A stretch of DNA of 64,000 nucleotides from Phycisphaerales bacterium (GCA_007693785.1 RECY01000030.1:1-64000), one strand, 5' to 3'; numbered from the stretch's first letter, positions 16,559-25,714 are shown. Program-made: numbers and translations. The notes: a model not told the origin generated them from the sequence alone.

Positions 16559-17733
16559 ACGCCAAAGAACACCTGTGGGCCCGCGCACTGGCGGCGTGCG
16601 CGCTCGTGCTGATCCCCGTCGCTCAGGTCCGGGCGCAGAACGGGCCCCCGCCGCAGACCGTGCGCGTGGATCTTGTGCGTGTCGAGCCTGTGGAGCAGTG
16701 GCGCCCGGTGACGGGCGAGCTGCGCCCGGCCCGTCGCGCGTTGCTCGCCGCCGAGGAGGAGGGGCTGATCGTCGAGCTCGGCGTCCGCGAGGGGGAGACG
16801 GTGGCGGCCGGTTCGATCATCGCGAGCCTGCGCGACGATCAGGCGCGGATCGAGGTCTTGCGGACGCGAGCGCGTGCGGCCGCGGCTTCAGGGCTGATCG
16901 TGCAGCGCGAGGCCGAGCTCGCCGAGTTCCGCCTCGACCTGGAACGCCTGAAGGAATTGCTGGAGCGCGGTTCGGCGGCTCAGACGGAGCTGGACCGTGC
17001 CTCGACCCTTGTGAAGTCGGCCGAGGCGATGCTGGTGCAGGCGCAGGCGGGTTTGGAGGCCGATCAGGCCGAGCTCGCCCAGGCCGAGCGTCGCCTGAGC
17101 GACATGCGCCTGCGTGCGCCGTTCGACGGGGTGGTGGTCTCGCGTCGGACCGAGCTCGGGCAGTGGATCAGCCGGGGCGACGCGGTGGTCGAGCTGGTCT
17201 CGCTGACCGACATCGAGGCGTGGATCGACGTGCCGGAACGGTACATCGATCGCTTGCGGGACGAGTCGGTTCAGGTGCGTGTGCGTGTGACCGCTCTCGG
17301 TGTCGAGGTGGAGGCGCCGGTGACGGGTGTGGTGCCGGAGGTGGACGCGCTGAGCCGCCTGTTCCCGGTGCGTGTCGCAATGGCAAACGAGGACGGGCGT
17401 CTGAAGCCCGGGATGAGCGTGACGGGGATGGTCCCGACGGGCGAGCGTGGCGAGAGCATGCTCTTGCACAAGGACGCAATCATGCGCGACGACGTCGGCG
17501 CGTACGTGTACTTCGCCGCGGGGATGCCCGGTGAAGAGGTCGCGGCGGTCGCGCGGGTCGAGGTGCTCTTCGCGGTCGGTGCAGAGTACGTCGCCGTCCG
17601 CGCCCCGCAACTCGAGCACGGGGTGCGGGTCGTGGTCGAGGGCAACGAGCGGATGGGTTTCCCGGGGCGCCCGCTGATCATCCAGAACCCGCCCGCCGGC
17701 GGCGCGGGCGGGCGGGTCGACCAGCCGGGCTGA
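16555..17733 (+). CDS. RND efflux periplasmic adaptor (membrane fusion protein)
   Basis: A 392-residue adaptor that links an inner-membrane RND pump to an outer-membrane channel. Residues 1-27 form a signal peptide ending in VRAQ; no lipobox Cys is present, unlike AcrA. The order is a beta-barrel and lipoyl half (about 45-100: AAEEEGLIVELGVREGETV), a coiled-coil hairpin rich in Glu, Ala, Leu and Arg (about 105-190), the second lipoyl half (LRAPFDGVVVSRRTELGQWI split over 195-220), then the beta-barrel and membrane-proximal domains up to about 360. It overlaps the MarR gene by four bases and precedes the pump by 111 bases, so the three form one operon. Confidence 0.93.
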   Translation: MNAKEHLWARALAACALVLIPVAQVRAQNGPPPQTVRVDLVRVEPVEQWRPVTGELRPARRALLAAEEEGLIVELGVREGETVAAGSIIASLRDDQARIEVLRTRARAAAASGLIVQREAELAEFRLDLERLKELLERGSAAQTELDRASTLVKSAEAMLVQAQAGLEADQAELAQAERRLSDMRLRAPFDGVVVSRRTELGQWISRGDAVVELVSLTDIEAWIDVPERYIDRLRDESVQVRVRVTALGVEVEAPVTGVVPEVDALSRLFPVRVAMANEDGRLKPGMSVTGMVPTGERGESMLLHKDAIMRDDVGAYVYFAAGMPGEEVAAVARVEVLFAVGAEYVAVRAPQLEHGVRVVVEGNERMGFPGRPLIIQNPPAGGAGGRVDQPG

Positions 17734-17844
17734 ACGCCGGGACGGATGACGGACCGCTCGTGAGGGTCTGTGCATGAGGGGCGGGGTTTCGCGTGAGGGT
17801 TGGGCGGGCACGGGGGCGTGCCGCGACGTGAAAGGTTGACGCGT

Positions 17845-20800
17845 ATGGACGTTGTGAAGCTGTCGATCTCCAAGCCCGTGGGCGTGACGGTCGGCGTGCT
17901 GCTGCTGGTGATGTTCGGGCTGATCGGGCTCACCGCGATCCCGATCCAGCTCACCCCGACGGTCGATCGCCCGATCATCACCGTCGAGACCGACTGGCCC
18001 GGGCGCACGCCCGAAGAGGTCGTCGACGAGATCACCAAGGAGCAGGAAAAGCAGATCAAAAACGTCAGCAACCTGAAGCGGATGGTCTCCACCAGCCGCG
18101 ACGGCGGTGTCACGATCACGCTCGAGTTCACGCTCGGGACCAATATCAACCGCGCGCTGCAGGAAGTCGGCGACGCGCTCCGCCAGGTGCCCGACTATCC
18201 CGAAGAGGTGACCGAGCCGAGGATCAAGGCCGCCGACGGCGCCAGCGAGAACGCGATCGCGTGGATCATCCTCGACATCGCGCCCGAGGCACGCGAGAAG
18301 CACGCCGGCTTCGACCTCACCACCCTCTTCGACGCCCTCGACCGCGAGGTCAAGCCCTTCCTCGAGCGTGTGGACGGCGTCGCGGAGATCAACATCTACG
18401 GCGGGCGCGAACGCGAGGTCCGCGTCTACGTCGATCCGACCAAGCTCGCCAACCGCGGCCTCAACCACCTCGACATGATCGAGGCGCTCCGCAACGAGAA
18501 CCGCAACATCACCGGCGGCACGATCGCCGAGGGCAAACGCGACTACCGCGTCCGCGTGACCGGGCAGTACGAGGAGCCGCGGGAGATCCTCGACACCATC
18601 ATCGCCTATCGCGACGGGCGCCCCGTGTTCGTCCGTGACGTCGCGACCGTCGAGCTCGGGCACCAGAAACGACGCGGCTTTGTACGCACCCAGGGCGTCC
18701 CCGCGATCGCGATCAACGCCATCCGCCAGCAGAACGCCAACGTTGTGCAGGTCATGGAGGAGCTCCGCGAGCGTCTCGACGAGGTCCGCGCCGACATCCT
18801 GCCCAACATCGCCCCCGGCGTCGGGCCCGATCTCCGCCTCACCCAGGTCTACGACGAAACGATCTACATCGATTCCTCGATCAGGCTCGTGACGCAGAAC
18901 CTCTGGGTCGGCGGCACGATTGCCGCGATCGTGCTGCTCATCTTTTTGCGATCCTTCGTCAGCACGGGCATCGTCGCGATCGCGATCCCCGTCTCGGTCA
19001 TCGGCACGTTCCTCGTCCTGCTCGCCTTCGGGCGAACGCTGAACGTCATCAGCCTCGCCGGGCTCGCCTTCGCCGTCGGCATGGTCGTGGACAACGCGAT
19101 CGTCGTGCTCGAGAACATCTACCGCAGGCTCCAGAGCGGCGAGCCGCCGATGGTCGCGGCCTACCGCGGGGGCAAGGAGGTCTGGGGCGCGATCCTCGCC
19201 TCCACGCTCACGACCGTCGCGGTCTTCGTCCCGGTCATCACGATCCAGGAAGAAGCCGGGCAGCTCTTTCGCGACATCACCCTCGCGATCGTCGCGAGCG
19301 TCTCGCTGAGCCTGTTTGTCTCGATCACCGTCATCCCCGCCGCCTGCTCGCGCTGGTTCAAGCCTGTCCGCAAAGAACGCCACGGGCGGATCCGCACGCT
19401 CTGGGAGGATCTGTTCGGCCTCGGCCCGCTCTGCGCCAGGCTCGTCCATGGGCTCGGCTCGGGCATCAAGTGGATGATCACCGGCTGGCGAGGCTGGACG
19501 ATCCGCCCGGCCGTCATCGTCACCATGATGACCGCCAGCATCACCGCCGCGATCGTCCTCGCACCGCCTCTTGACTATCTGCCCGCCGGCAACCGCAACC
19601 TCGTCTTCGGCGGCATGCTCATCCCCCCGGGGCTCAGCATCGAGCAGCAGGAGCTGCTCGCCGAGCGGGTTGAGGCGGTCATCGCGCCCTACCAGCTCCA
19701 CGGCGGGCGCACGATGGAGGAGGTCCTCCGAGACGCCCCGCCGATCAGCAACATCTTCGACCCCACCGCGCCCACCTTCGACCCCGTTCCCATCGACAAC
19801 TTCTTCATCGCCGGCTTCCAGGGCGGCATGTTCGCCGGCGCCACCAGCGCCATCGACGAGGTCGTCATCCCCGTTGGCACCATCCTCAGCAACGCGATGA
19901 GCGGCACCAGCCCCGACGTCTTCGGCGGCGCACGACAGACCTCCCTCTTCGGCATGGGCGCCGGCGGCGGCAACACCATCGATATCGAGATCTCCGGGCC
20001 CAACCTCGCCAACGTCATCGCCGCGACCGAGATGATGTACGGCATCGCCGGGCAGAAGTACGGCTTCGGCGTCGGCGTCGCCGCCGAGCCTTCCAACTTC
20101 AACCTCCAGCAGCCCGAATACCGCGTCCGCGTCAACGACGCCGGCAGAAGACTCGGGCTCTCCACCAGCGCCGTCGGCACGGGCGTCCGCGCGCTCTTCG
20201 ACGGCGCGTTCGCCGGCGAGTTCCGACTCCCCGACGACAGCGTCGATCTCGTCCTCGTCCCCACCGGCGGCCGGCTCGAATACAAGGAGCAACTCGCTTC
20301 AATCCCCATCTGGACCCCCGGCGGGCGCATCGTCCCGATGGACTCGGTCGTGGACGTGATCCCCGGGCTCGCGCCGCAGCAGATCCAGCGCGTCGAAGAG
20401 CTCCCCAGCGTGATCCTGAAGGTCACCCCGCCGCAGGGGCGCGCGCTCGAGGACGTCATGCGTGAGATCCGGCGCGAGATCATCGAGCCCGCGCGCCAGG
20501 CCGGGCTGATCGACCGCACGATGCGCGTCCGCCTCGAAGGCACGGCCGCCAAGCTCGACGAGGTGAACTCCGCCCTCTTCGGCGCCAACCCGAACCCGCC
20601 CGACGGGAGCAACGGGACCGCGGGCGGGCGAGGGGCCGCCGGGCTCTTCGGACGCGTCGCGGGCTTTGGGCTCATCGCCCTGGGCATCGGCGTTGCGGTC
20701 TACGCCGGCGTCAAGGCCGTGCGCCAGAAGAAGGTTTCGCTCGCGTACGGCGCCGCCGGCGCGATCCTGCTCGGGGGCGTTCTCGCGACGCTCACCATCA

Positions 20801-21495
20801 CCTTCGGCGACAACCCGCAGTTCATCACCGCCCGCTTCATCTGGGCGCTGGCCGTGACGTACCTGCTGATGTGCGCACTGTTCGAGAGCTTCGCCTACCC
20901 GTTCGTGATTATGTTCAGCGTGCCGCTCGCGGTCGTGGGCGGGTTTGTCGGGCTCAAGATCGTGCACGAGCTGAGTATGCGCGATCCGACCATCGCCCCG
21001 CAGCAGCTCGACGTGCTCACGATGCTCGGCTTCGTCATCCTGATCGGCGTCGTGGTGAACAACTCGATCCTGCTCGTGGACCGGGCGTTGCAACAGATGC
21101 GAGGGCACGACGGCGAGGTCGTGGGGCGGTACGACGCGATCGCCTACGCCGTGCGCACCCGGGCGCGCCCGATTCTCATGGGCACGATGACCTCGGTCGG
21201 CGGGATGTCGCCGCTGGTGCTGTTCCCGGGCGCGGGGAGCGAGATGTACCGCGGGCTCGGGTCGGTGGTGATCGGCGGCCTGCTGTGCGCGGCCGTCTTC
21301 ACGCTCGTGCTGGTCCCGCTGATGTTCAGCCTGATGCTGGACATGATCAGCGGCCTCCGCCAGGCGCTCGGCATGTCGACCGACGCCGTCAGCCGACCGG
21401 AGGACGACTGGTCGCACCCGCCGACCCAGGACGCGAAGCGAACCCCCAAGCCCGACCCGAGGCCCGAGAACGGCCGAACCCCCCTCCCCGCCTGA
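17845..21495 (+). CDS. RND-family efflux pump, inner-membrane subunit
   Basis: A 1216-residue proton-driven RND transporter (AcrB/MexF/SwrC-like) expected to export toxic small molecules. TM1 (about 10-30) is followed by the first porter domain, then TM2-6. The TM4 motif GMVVDNAIVVLENIYR has one Asp, with Asn at the second position, as in SwrC-type pumps. TM10 has VVVNNSILLVDRAL, also of that type. About 75 extra residues lie between the second porter domain and TM8. They include a Gly/Asn/Pro-rich linker and two added hydrophobic segments (FGLIALGIGVAVYAG and GAAGAILLGGVLATLTITF), making it longer than the usual 1030-1050. The ATG at 17845 has GAAAGG nine bases upstream. No outer-membrane TolC-type gene is present in the window. 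Confidence 0.94.
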   Translation: MDVVKLSISKPVGVTVGVLLLVMFGLIGLTAIPIQLTPTVDRPIITVETDWPGRTPEEVVDEITKEQEKQIKNVSNLKRMVSTSRDGGVTITLEFTLGTNINRALQEVGDALRQVPDYPEEVTEPRIKAADGASENAIAWIILDIAPEAREKHAGFDLTTLFDALDREVKPFLERVDGVAEINIYGGREREVRVYVDPTKLANRGLNHLDMIEALRNENRNITGGTIAEGKRDYRVRVTGQYEEPREILDTIIAYRDGRPVFVRDVATVELGHQKRRGFVRTQGVPAIAINAIRQQNANVVQVMEELRERLDEVRADILPNIAPGVGPDLRLTQVYDETIYIDSSIRLVTQNLWVGGTIAAIVLLIFLRSFVSTGIVAIAIPVSVIGTFLVLLAFGRTLNVISLAGLAFAVGMVVDNAIVVLENIYRRLQSGEPPMVAAYRGGKEVWGAILASTLTTVAVFVPVITIQEEAGQLFRDITLAIVASVSLSLFVSITVIPAACSRWFKPVRKERHGRIRTLWEDLFGLGPLCARLVHGLGSGIKWMITGWRGWTIRPAVIVTMMTASITAAIVLAPPLDYLPAGNRNLVFGGMLIPPGLSIEQQELLAERVEAVIAPYQLHGGRTMEEVLRDAPPISNIFDPTAPTFDPVPIDNFFIAGFQGGMFAGATSAIDEVVIPVGTILSNAMSGTSPDVFGGARQTSLFGMGAGGGNTIDIEISGPNLANVIAATEMMYGIAGQKYGFGVGVAAEPSNFNLQQPEYRVRVNDAGRRLGLSTSAVGTGVRALFDGAFAGEFRLPDDSVDLVLVPTGGRLEYKEQLASIPIWTPGGRIVPMDSVVDVIPGLAPQQIQRVEELPSVILKVTPPQGRALEDVMREIRREIIEPARQAGLIDRTMRVRLEGTAAKLDEVNSALFGANPNPPDGSNGTAGGRGAAGLFGRVAGFGLIALGIGVAVYAGVKAVRQKKVSLAYGAAGAILLGGVLATLTITFGDNPQFITARFIWALAVTYLLMCALFESFAYPFVIMFSVPLAVVGGFVGLKIVHELSMRDPTIAPQQLDVLTMLGFVILIGVVVNNSILLVDRALQQMRGHDGEVVGRYDAIAYAVRTRARPILMGTMTSVGGMSPLVLFPGAGSEMYRGLGSVVIGGLLCAAVFTLVLVPLMFSLMLDMISGLRQALGMSTDAVSRPEDDWSHPPTQDAKRTPKPDPRPENGRTPLPA

Positions 21496-21533
21496 GCACT
21501 CCCGTCCGAGCATTCAAGGCGCCATCCATCCTG

Positions 21534-21590
21534 CCCTCCCCCGCCCCAGCGGGGGAGGTGCCGAGCGCAGCGAGGCGGAGGGGGCTCTCC
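21534..21590. repeat. Dispersed GC-rich repeat, copy 1 (intergenic)
   Basis: A 57-base unit starts with the hairpin CCTCCCCCGC / GCGGGGGAGG, continues with a GC-rich middle and ends with GGAGGGGGCTCTCC. A closely matching inverted copy lies at 27515-27569 inside the VanZ-MurJ gene. This copy sits in the gap between the convergent pump and decarboxylase genes and could act as their transcription stop. Confidence 0.8.
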
Positions 21591-21612
21591 CCGCATGCCG
21601 ACATCTCGCCCC

Positions 21613-23121
21613 TTACCCCGCCGCGTCATCGATCAGCGCCCACAAGTGATCCACGTCCGCCGCCTCGGTCGTCGTCGCCCCGATCGCGACCCGCGCCAGG
21701 TACGACGGCGTGCGCACGCCCCCCGCGCCCGCGACCGGCGCAACGGTGTGGGTCAGGAACGCCTCGCCGCCCGCATTGATCCGCTCGACCAGCGCCCGCG
21801 TCGCGTCATCCCCCGCGCGGCATCGGAACGTCACCAGGCTCAGCGACCGCGCCAGCGGCAGCTCGAACCGCGCATCCGCGCGCAGCCTCGCCTCCAGCCC
21901 GCGTGCGAGTTCAACGTGGTTCGCGATGTACGCCCGCAGCCCGCTCAGCCCGTAGTGGCGCAGCACGAACCAGAGCTTGAGCGCCCGGAACCGTCGCCCC
22001 AGCGGCACGTGCCAGTCTCGGTAGTCGATGACCTGCCCGCTTTCGCTCGCGGCGTTGCGCAGGTACTCGGGCGTGATCGACATCGCCTCGGTCAGCGAGC
22101 GCCGGTCGCGCGTCCAGAACAGGTCGCAGTCGAAGTTGGTCAGCAGCCACTTGTGCGGGTTGACGCAGAGGCTGTCGGCGTGCTCGATGCCGTCGAGCAT
22201 CCCGCGGTGCTCGGGGCAGACCAGGGCCGCCCCGCCCCACGCGGCGTCCGCGTGCAGCCAGGCCGGGCCGGCCGCCGGGTGCGCGTGCGTGCGCACGGCC
22301 TCGGCGATCGCCGGCACCGGGTCGAACGCGCCCGTCCCCGTCGTCCCCAGCGTCGCCGCGACAAAGACGGGCACGCGCCCGCGCGCGACGTCTTCGGCGA
22401 GCATCGAAGCGAGGGCCGACGCGTCCAGGCGCAGCCCGTCGTCGGTCGGCACGAGGCGCACCCGCGCCCGATCGCTTGCCGACCGCGCGATCCCCGCGAC
22501 CATCGCGGCCTTCACGATCGAGCTGTGGCTCTGCTCGGACGTATAGCACGTGAAGACCGGGTCAGGCCCGTCGTCGTGCTCCACGCCCATCGCGCGACGG
22601 CAGCGCGCGCGCCCCGCGACCATCGCCGCGAGCGCCCCCTCGCTCGCGGTCCCCTGGATCACGCCCCCGCCGAGGCGCCCGTCGTTGTCCGCGTCTGAGC
22701 GGAAGCAGGGCGGCAGCCCAAAGGCCTCGGCCAGCCAGTCCAGCATCCGCGTCTCGATCTCCGTGACGGCCGGCCCGGTCGACCAGAGCATGCCCTGCGC
22801 CCCGAGCCCCGCGGAGACGAGCTCGGCGAGGATCGCCGGACCGCTCGCGTTGCACGGGAAATACCCGAAAAAACGCGGGTGCTGCCAGTGCGTGAGCCCC
22901 GGGAGCACGATCGCGTCGAGGTCGCGCACGATCGCGTCCCAGTCGCCCTCAGGGGCCGCGGGCGGGGAGAGCGGGAGCTTGGCGGCCGTCTCGCCCGGCG
23001 AAACGCTCGGCGTCACCGGGCGACGCCCGACGCTCGCCATGTACGACGCCGCCCAATCGATCAGCTCGCGACCGACGCGGCGAAACTCCTCCGGCGACAT
23101 GTGCGGCACAGGCTCAGGCAT
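21613..23121 (-). CDS. Aromatic-L-amino-acid / group II PLP-dependent decarboxylase
   Basis: A 502-residue cytosolic pyridoxal-phosphate enzyme that decarboxylates an aromatic or related amino acid to an amine. Lys324 in NPHKWLLTNFDC is the PLP-binding lysine. His199 (SEQSHSSI) would stack on the cofactor and Asp292 in LHADAAWGG binds the pyridine nitrogen. The HPRFFGYFP and GGGVIQGTASEG segments are typical of the DOPA/tryptophan decarboxylase branch, and the length fits (about 480-510). The start at 23121 is chosen because the frame upstream runs into the palindromic repeat at 23155-23190. Substrate choice (Phe, Tyr, Trp, DOPA) cannot be read from the sequence with certainty. It stands alone, with no transporter gene next to it. 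Confidence 0.92.
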   Translation of the reverse strand: MPEPVPHMSPEEFRRVGRELIDWAASYMASVGRRPVTPSVSPGETAAKLPLSPPAAPEGDWDAIVRDLDAIVLPGLTHWQHPRFFGYFPCNASGPAILAELVSAGLGAQGMLWSTGPAVTEIETRMLDWLAEAFGLPPCFRSDADNDGRLGGGVIQGTASEGALAAMVAGRARCRRAMGVEHDDGPDPVFTCYTSEQSHSSIVKAAMVAGIARSASDRARVRLVPTDDGLRLDASALASMLAEDVARGRVPVFVAATLGTTGTGAFDPVPAIAEAVRTHAHPAAGPAWLHADAAWGGAALVCPEHRGMLDGIEHADSLCVNPHKWLLTNFDCDLFWTRDRRSLTEAMSITPEYLRNAASESGQVIDYRDWHVPLGRRFRALKLWFVLRHYGLSGLRAYIANHVELARGLEARLRADARFELPLARSLSLVTFRCRAGDDATRALVERINAGGEAFLTHTVAPVAGAGGVRTPSYLARVAIGATTTEAADVDHLWALIDDAAG

Positions 23122-23154
23122 CGCCCAAGCGTAGCGGGAATACGGATGAGGACG

Positions 23155-23190
23155 CCGGAGCACTGACCTTGCGGACAAGGTCAGTGGCAC
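23155..23190. repeat. Single arm of the TGACCTTG palindromic element
   Basis: A 36-base palindromic arm contains ACTGACCTTG and CAAGGTCAGT around a CGGA centre and ends in GTGGCAC. It is identical in its core to the arms at 25826-25861 and (inverted) 52391-52426, but here the second arm of the composite is absent. It lies just upstream of the decarboxylase start. Confidence 0.85.
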
Positions 23191-23217
23191 ATGCGGAGGG
23201 CGTGATCTTCCCTGTCC

Positions 23218-23359
23218 GGTGCCCCGGAAACGCGGAGCCGCTGCGGCGCAGCTTTTCCGGGCTTCCCGTTCTTTGCCTGTTCTTGGTGGAGTTCAGCACC
23301 GTCCGCGCCCGGCATGGAAAAGCTTCGGCCGCGGACGGCCTGCGCGTTTCCATGGCACC
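23218..23359. repeat. Composite palindromic element, CCGGAAA/CATGGAAA family, copy 1
   Basis: A 142-base element bounded by inverted GGTGCC (23218) and GGCACC (ending 23359). It has two hairpin arms: arm A pairs CCGGAAA with TTTTCCGG (23224-23260), and arm B pairs CATGGAAA with TTTCCATG (23313-23354). About 50 bases of non-palindromic spacer lie between them. The other copies are at 24669-24815 and, inverted, at 56615-56762. No open frame or transposase lies inside. Confidence 0.85.
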
Positions 23360-23389
23360 GATCGCGGGAGGATTGGAAGAACACCGACC

Positions 23390-23839
23390 TCAGCCCGCGC
23401 TGGCGGCCGTCGGCTCCATCGGGCGGTACTCCGGCCCGGGGCGGAGGTGGACGTCGATCCGGCGCGCCTCGGCCGGGGGGACCAGCAGCGTGTTGTTCTT
23501 CCGACCGAAGAACGTCTTTGCCTCGTACATGTCCCACCGCATCATCGCGGGCGTCTCCGGGTTCTCCCGCTCCCGGTTCTCGTAGAACCGGAACGTCAGC
23601 TGCTGCCCGACCGGGATGTCCACGGCCCAGACGATCTCGCCCGTCCGCGTGTCGACGAGCTCGACGGTCTTCGGCGTGTGCGGCTGGGAGAGGTAGGTGT
23701 ACTGATCGAGCGAGTGCAGCGAGCCGCCCGTGCGGTAGGGGCCGGCGAAGCAGCCCGCGAGCGTCGACGCCAACGCGGCCGCGATAAGGGCGGCGGCGAT
23801 CGGGGCGGTGCGGGCACGAAGGGGTCGGCGGGTCGTCAT
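23390..23839 (-). CDS. Predicted small lipoprotein, unknown function
   Basis: A 149-residue protein with a lipoprotein signal: an Arg-rich start (MTTRRPLRAR), a hydrophobic core, then the lipobox LAGC with Cys30 as the lipidated residue. The mature part of about 120 residues is mostly beta and is recognisable only by short stretches (VELVDTRTGEIVWAVDIPVGQQL and a RENPETPAMMRWDMYEAKTF region). This makes it look like a membrane-bound lipoprotein conserved in planctomycetes, but no family is assigned. The ATG at 23839 has GGAGA seven bases upstream; the much longer open frame upstream overlaps the divergent ispF promoter region and is not supported. A composite palindromic element lies just downstream of its stop. 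Confidence 0.8.
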   Translation of the reverse strand: MTTRRPLRARTAPIAAALIAAALASTLAGCFAGPYRTGGSLHSLDQYTYLSQPHTPKTVELVDTRTGEIVWAVDIPVGQQLTFRFYENRERENPETPAMMRWDMYEAKTFFGRKNNTLLVPPAEARRIDVHLRPGPEYRPMEPTAASAG

Positions 23840-24089
23840 GCGTGGTCTCCGGTCATCTCGTCGCCGGGGCATCGCCCGGGGGTTCAGGCAGAGTGTATCG
23901 GCCCGGCGGGGCGGGGCGCGTGAGGCGGGCCCGCCGGTTCGCGGGCGTGGATTTCGGGCCGTATGCTCGCACCCGGCCAGCCAACGGGCCAGAGTCGCGG
24001 GCGTGCCGGGGTGGTACGCCCGAGAACACGCCCCGGATCGCGCCGAGCCGCCGCCCCGGAAGACTCGGCACCCCGCGAGGACCCGCCCC

Positions 24090-24638
24090 ATGACCGACGC
24101 CCCGCCGATCCGCATCGGGCACGGCTACGACCTGCACCGCCTCGAACCCCTGGACGCCCCGCCCGCGCCGTCCGCCGCGGGGAAGCCCTCGTCGGACGCG
24201 CAACCCGTGCGCCCGCTGATCCTGGGGGGTGTGCGGCTCGAGCACGACCGCGGGCCGATCGGGCATTCCGACGGGGACGCGCTCTACCACGCCGTGACGG
24301 ACGCGCTGCTCGGGGCGATCGCCGAGCCGGACATCGGGCAGCTCTTTCCGGACACGGACCCGCGCCACGACGGGGCGGAGTCCCGGGTGTTCGTGGCGGA
24401 GGCGCTGCGACGCGTGCGGGCGGCCGGGTACGCGGTGGGGAACCTCGACGCGACGGTGATCCTGGAACGCCCGAAGCTCGGCGCGCACAAAGCGGCGATG
24501 CGGGTGAACCTCGCCGAGTTGCTGGGGGTGGACATCTCGCGCGTCAACGTCAAGGGCAAGACGCACGAGCGTGTTGACGCGGTAGGAGAGGGGCGAGCGG
24601 TCGAGGTGCACGCGGTGGTGGTGCTGCAGCGGGAGTGA
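24090..24638 (+). CDS. ispF: 2-C-methyl-D-erythritol 2,4-cyclodiphosphate synthase
   Basis: A 182-residue enzyme of the MEP isoprenoid pathway. It cyclises 4-diphosphocytidyl-2-C-methyl-erythritol 2-phosphate to MEcPP with release of CMP. Metal ligands Asp14 and His16 (GHGYDLHRL) and His59 (GHSDGDALYHAVTDALLGA, here split over 58-75) match the family, as do the FPDTDPR and KLGAHKAAM stretches. An insertion of about 11 residues, PAPSAAGKPSS and neighbours, separates the first strand from LILGGVRL and makes it longer than the usual 157. The ATG at 24090 has GAGGA nine bases upstream. No ispD is seen nearby. Confidence 0.96.
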   Translation: MTDAPPIRIGHGYDLHRLEPLDAPPAPSAAGKPSSDAQPVRPLILGGVRLEHDRGPIGHSDGDALYHAVTDALLGAIAEPDIGQLFPDTDPRHDGAESRVFVAEALRRVRAAGYAVGNLDATVILERPKLGAHKAAMRVNLAELLGVDISRVNVKGKTHERVDAVGEGRAVEVHAVVVLQRE

Positions 24639-24668
24639 AGGCGGAGGGCGATTGGCGTGCGCACCTTT

Positions 24669-24815
24669 GGTGCCCCGGAAACGCGGAGCCGCCGCGGCGG
24701 AGCTTTTCCGGGTCTTACCTTCTTCATTCGCTCGATGTGTCAGTGATCGCGGTCCGTATGCCGGCATGGAAACGCTGCGCCGCCGCGGCGGTCGGCTCCG
24801 CGTTTCCATGGCACC
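24669..24815. repeat. Composite palindromic element, CCGGAAA/CATGGAAA family, copy 2
   Basis: A 147-base element with the same layout and orientation as the copy at 23218: GGTGCC start, arm A (CCGGAAA to TTTTCCGG), spacer, arm B (CATGGAAA to TTTCCATG), GGCACC end. It fills most of the gap between the convergent ispF and SDR genes. Confidence 0.85.
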
Positions 24816-24836
24816 GGACATGGTGGGCTTCTTCGC

Positions 24837-25670
24837 TCAGCGTTCGGCCTTTTTCAGTCCCTTTCGCACGGCCGTCCGCAGCACGCGGTCGGTCATGCCG
24901 GGCATCGCGTTCGCCATCGCGAACATCGTGCGCGCGCCGAGGCTTGTCCAGACCTCGCCGCCGCGGGGGTGGCGGAGGCGGCGGACGATCGCTCGGGCGA
25001 CCTTCTCCGGCGGCTGTCGCACGGCGTCGGGCGTCGGGAACGCGAGCTTGCCGCTGCTCGAGCGCGTGGCGGCCGTGTCGAAAAACTCAGTCTTCGTCCC
25101 GATCGGGTGGACGGTGCTCACGGCGATCTTCTCGCTGGCGAGTTCGGCGCGGAGGGCGCGCCCGAGGTGGTCTTGGGCCGCTTTGGTGGCGCAGTATGGC
25201 CCGTAGTACGGCACGCCGAGCTTGCTGAGGCAGCTCGAACACATCAGCACGTGCCCGCCGCTGTTGTGCGCGCGCAGTCGCTCGATCGCGGGGCGAACGA
25301 TGTGGAGCGATCCCCAGACATTGGTCTCGAAGATGTCGCGGAGGGCTTGATCTTCGTCGTCGGTGAGCACGGAGCCCTCGTAGCCGTACCCGGCGTTGGC
25401 GAAGGCGGCGAAGAGCGGGCCGAAGGCGCGTTCGGTCTTGTCGATCAGGCGTCGGCACGCGTCGGGGTCGGTCACGTCGCACTCGATGGCGATCGCGCGC
25501 CCGCCGCTAGCTTGGATCTCGGCGGCGAGGGCTTGCAGGCGGTCGGTGCGTCGGGCGCCGAGGGCGACGGGCATCCCCGCTCGCGCGCACGCGCGGGCCG
25601 TCGCGGCCCCGATCCCGCTCGAAGCGCCGGCGATCGCGATCGGCTTGTTCGTCAGGTCGATTCTGGGCAT
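24837..25670 (-). CDS. Short-chain dehydrogenase/reductase
   Basis: A 277-residue NAD(P)-dependent oxidoreductase of the classical SDR family. The cofactor motif is GASSGIG near residue 13. GARRTDRL follows the second strand, where the Arg suggests NADPH preference. The NAG motif is in FANAGYGYEG. The active site has Ser in CSSCLSKLG and the YxxxK pair in PYCATKAA. The C-terminal part from about 220 (KVARAIVRRLRHPRGG) extends past the fold, as in many membrane-lipid SDRs. Two in-frame ATGs (25676 and 25670) lie close together; GAAGA sits six bases before the second. The substrate is unknown. It is flanked by repeats on both sides, so it is probably transcribed alone. Confidence 0.88.
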   Translation of the reverse strand: MPRIDLTNKPIAIAGASSGIGAATARACARAGMPVALGARRTDRLQALAAEIQASGGRAIAIECDVTDPDACRRLIDKTERAFGPLFAAFANAGYGYEGSVLTDDEDQALRDIFETNVWGSLHIVRPAIERLRAHNSGGHVLMCSSCLSKLGVPYYGPYCATKAAQDHLGRALRAELASEKIAVSTVHPIGTKTEFFDTAATRSSSGKLAFPTPDAVRQPPEKVARAIVRRLRHPRGGEVWTSLGARTMFAMANAMPGMTDRVLRTAVRKGLKKAER

Positions 25671-25714
25671 GACCATTCTTCGCAGGTCATGGCTTCGATG
25701 GATGCGAGCTCCCT

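Noticed and set aside
23155-23359. A riboswitch reading of the repeat cluster upstream of the decarboxylase
   Set aside because: The same sequences occur at loci with unrelated genes and in both orientations, so they are repeats rather than a ligand-binding leader.
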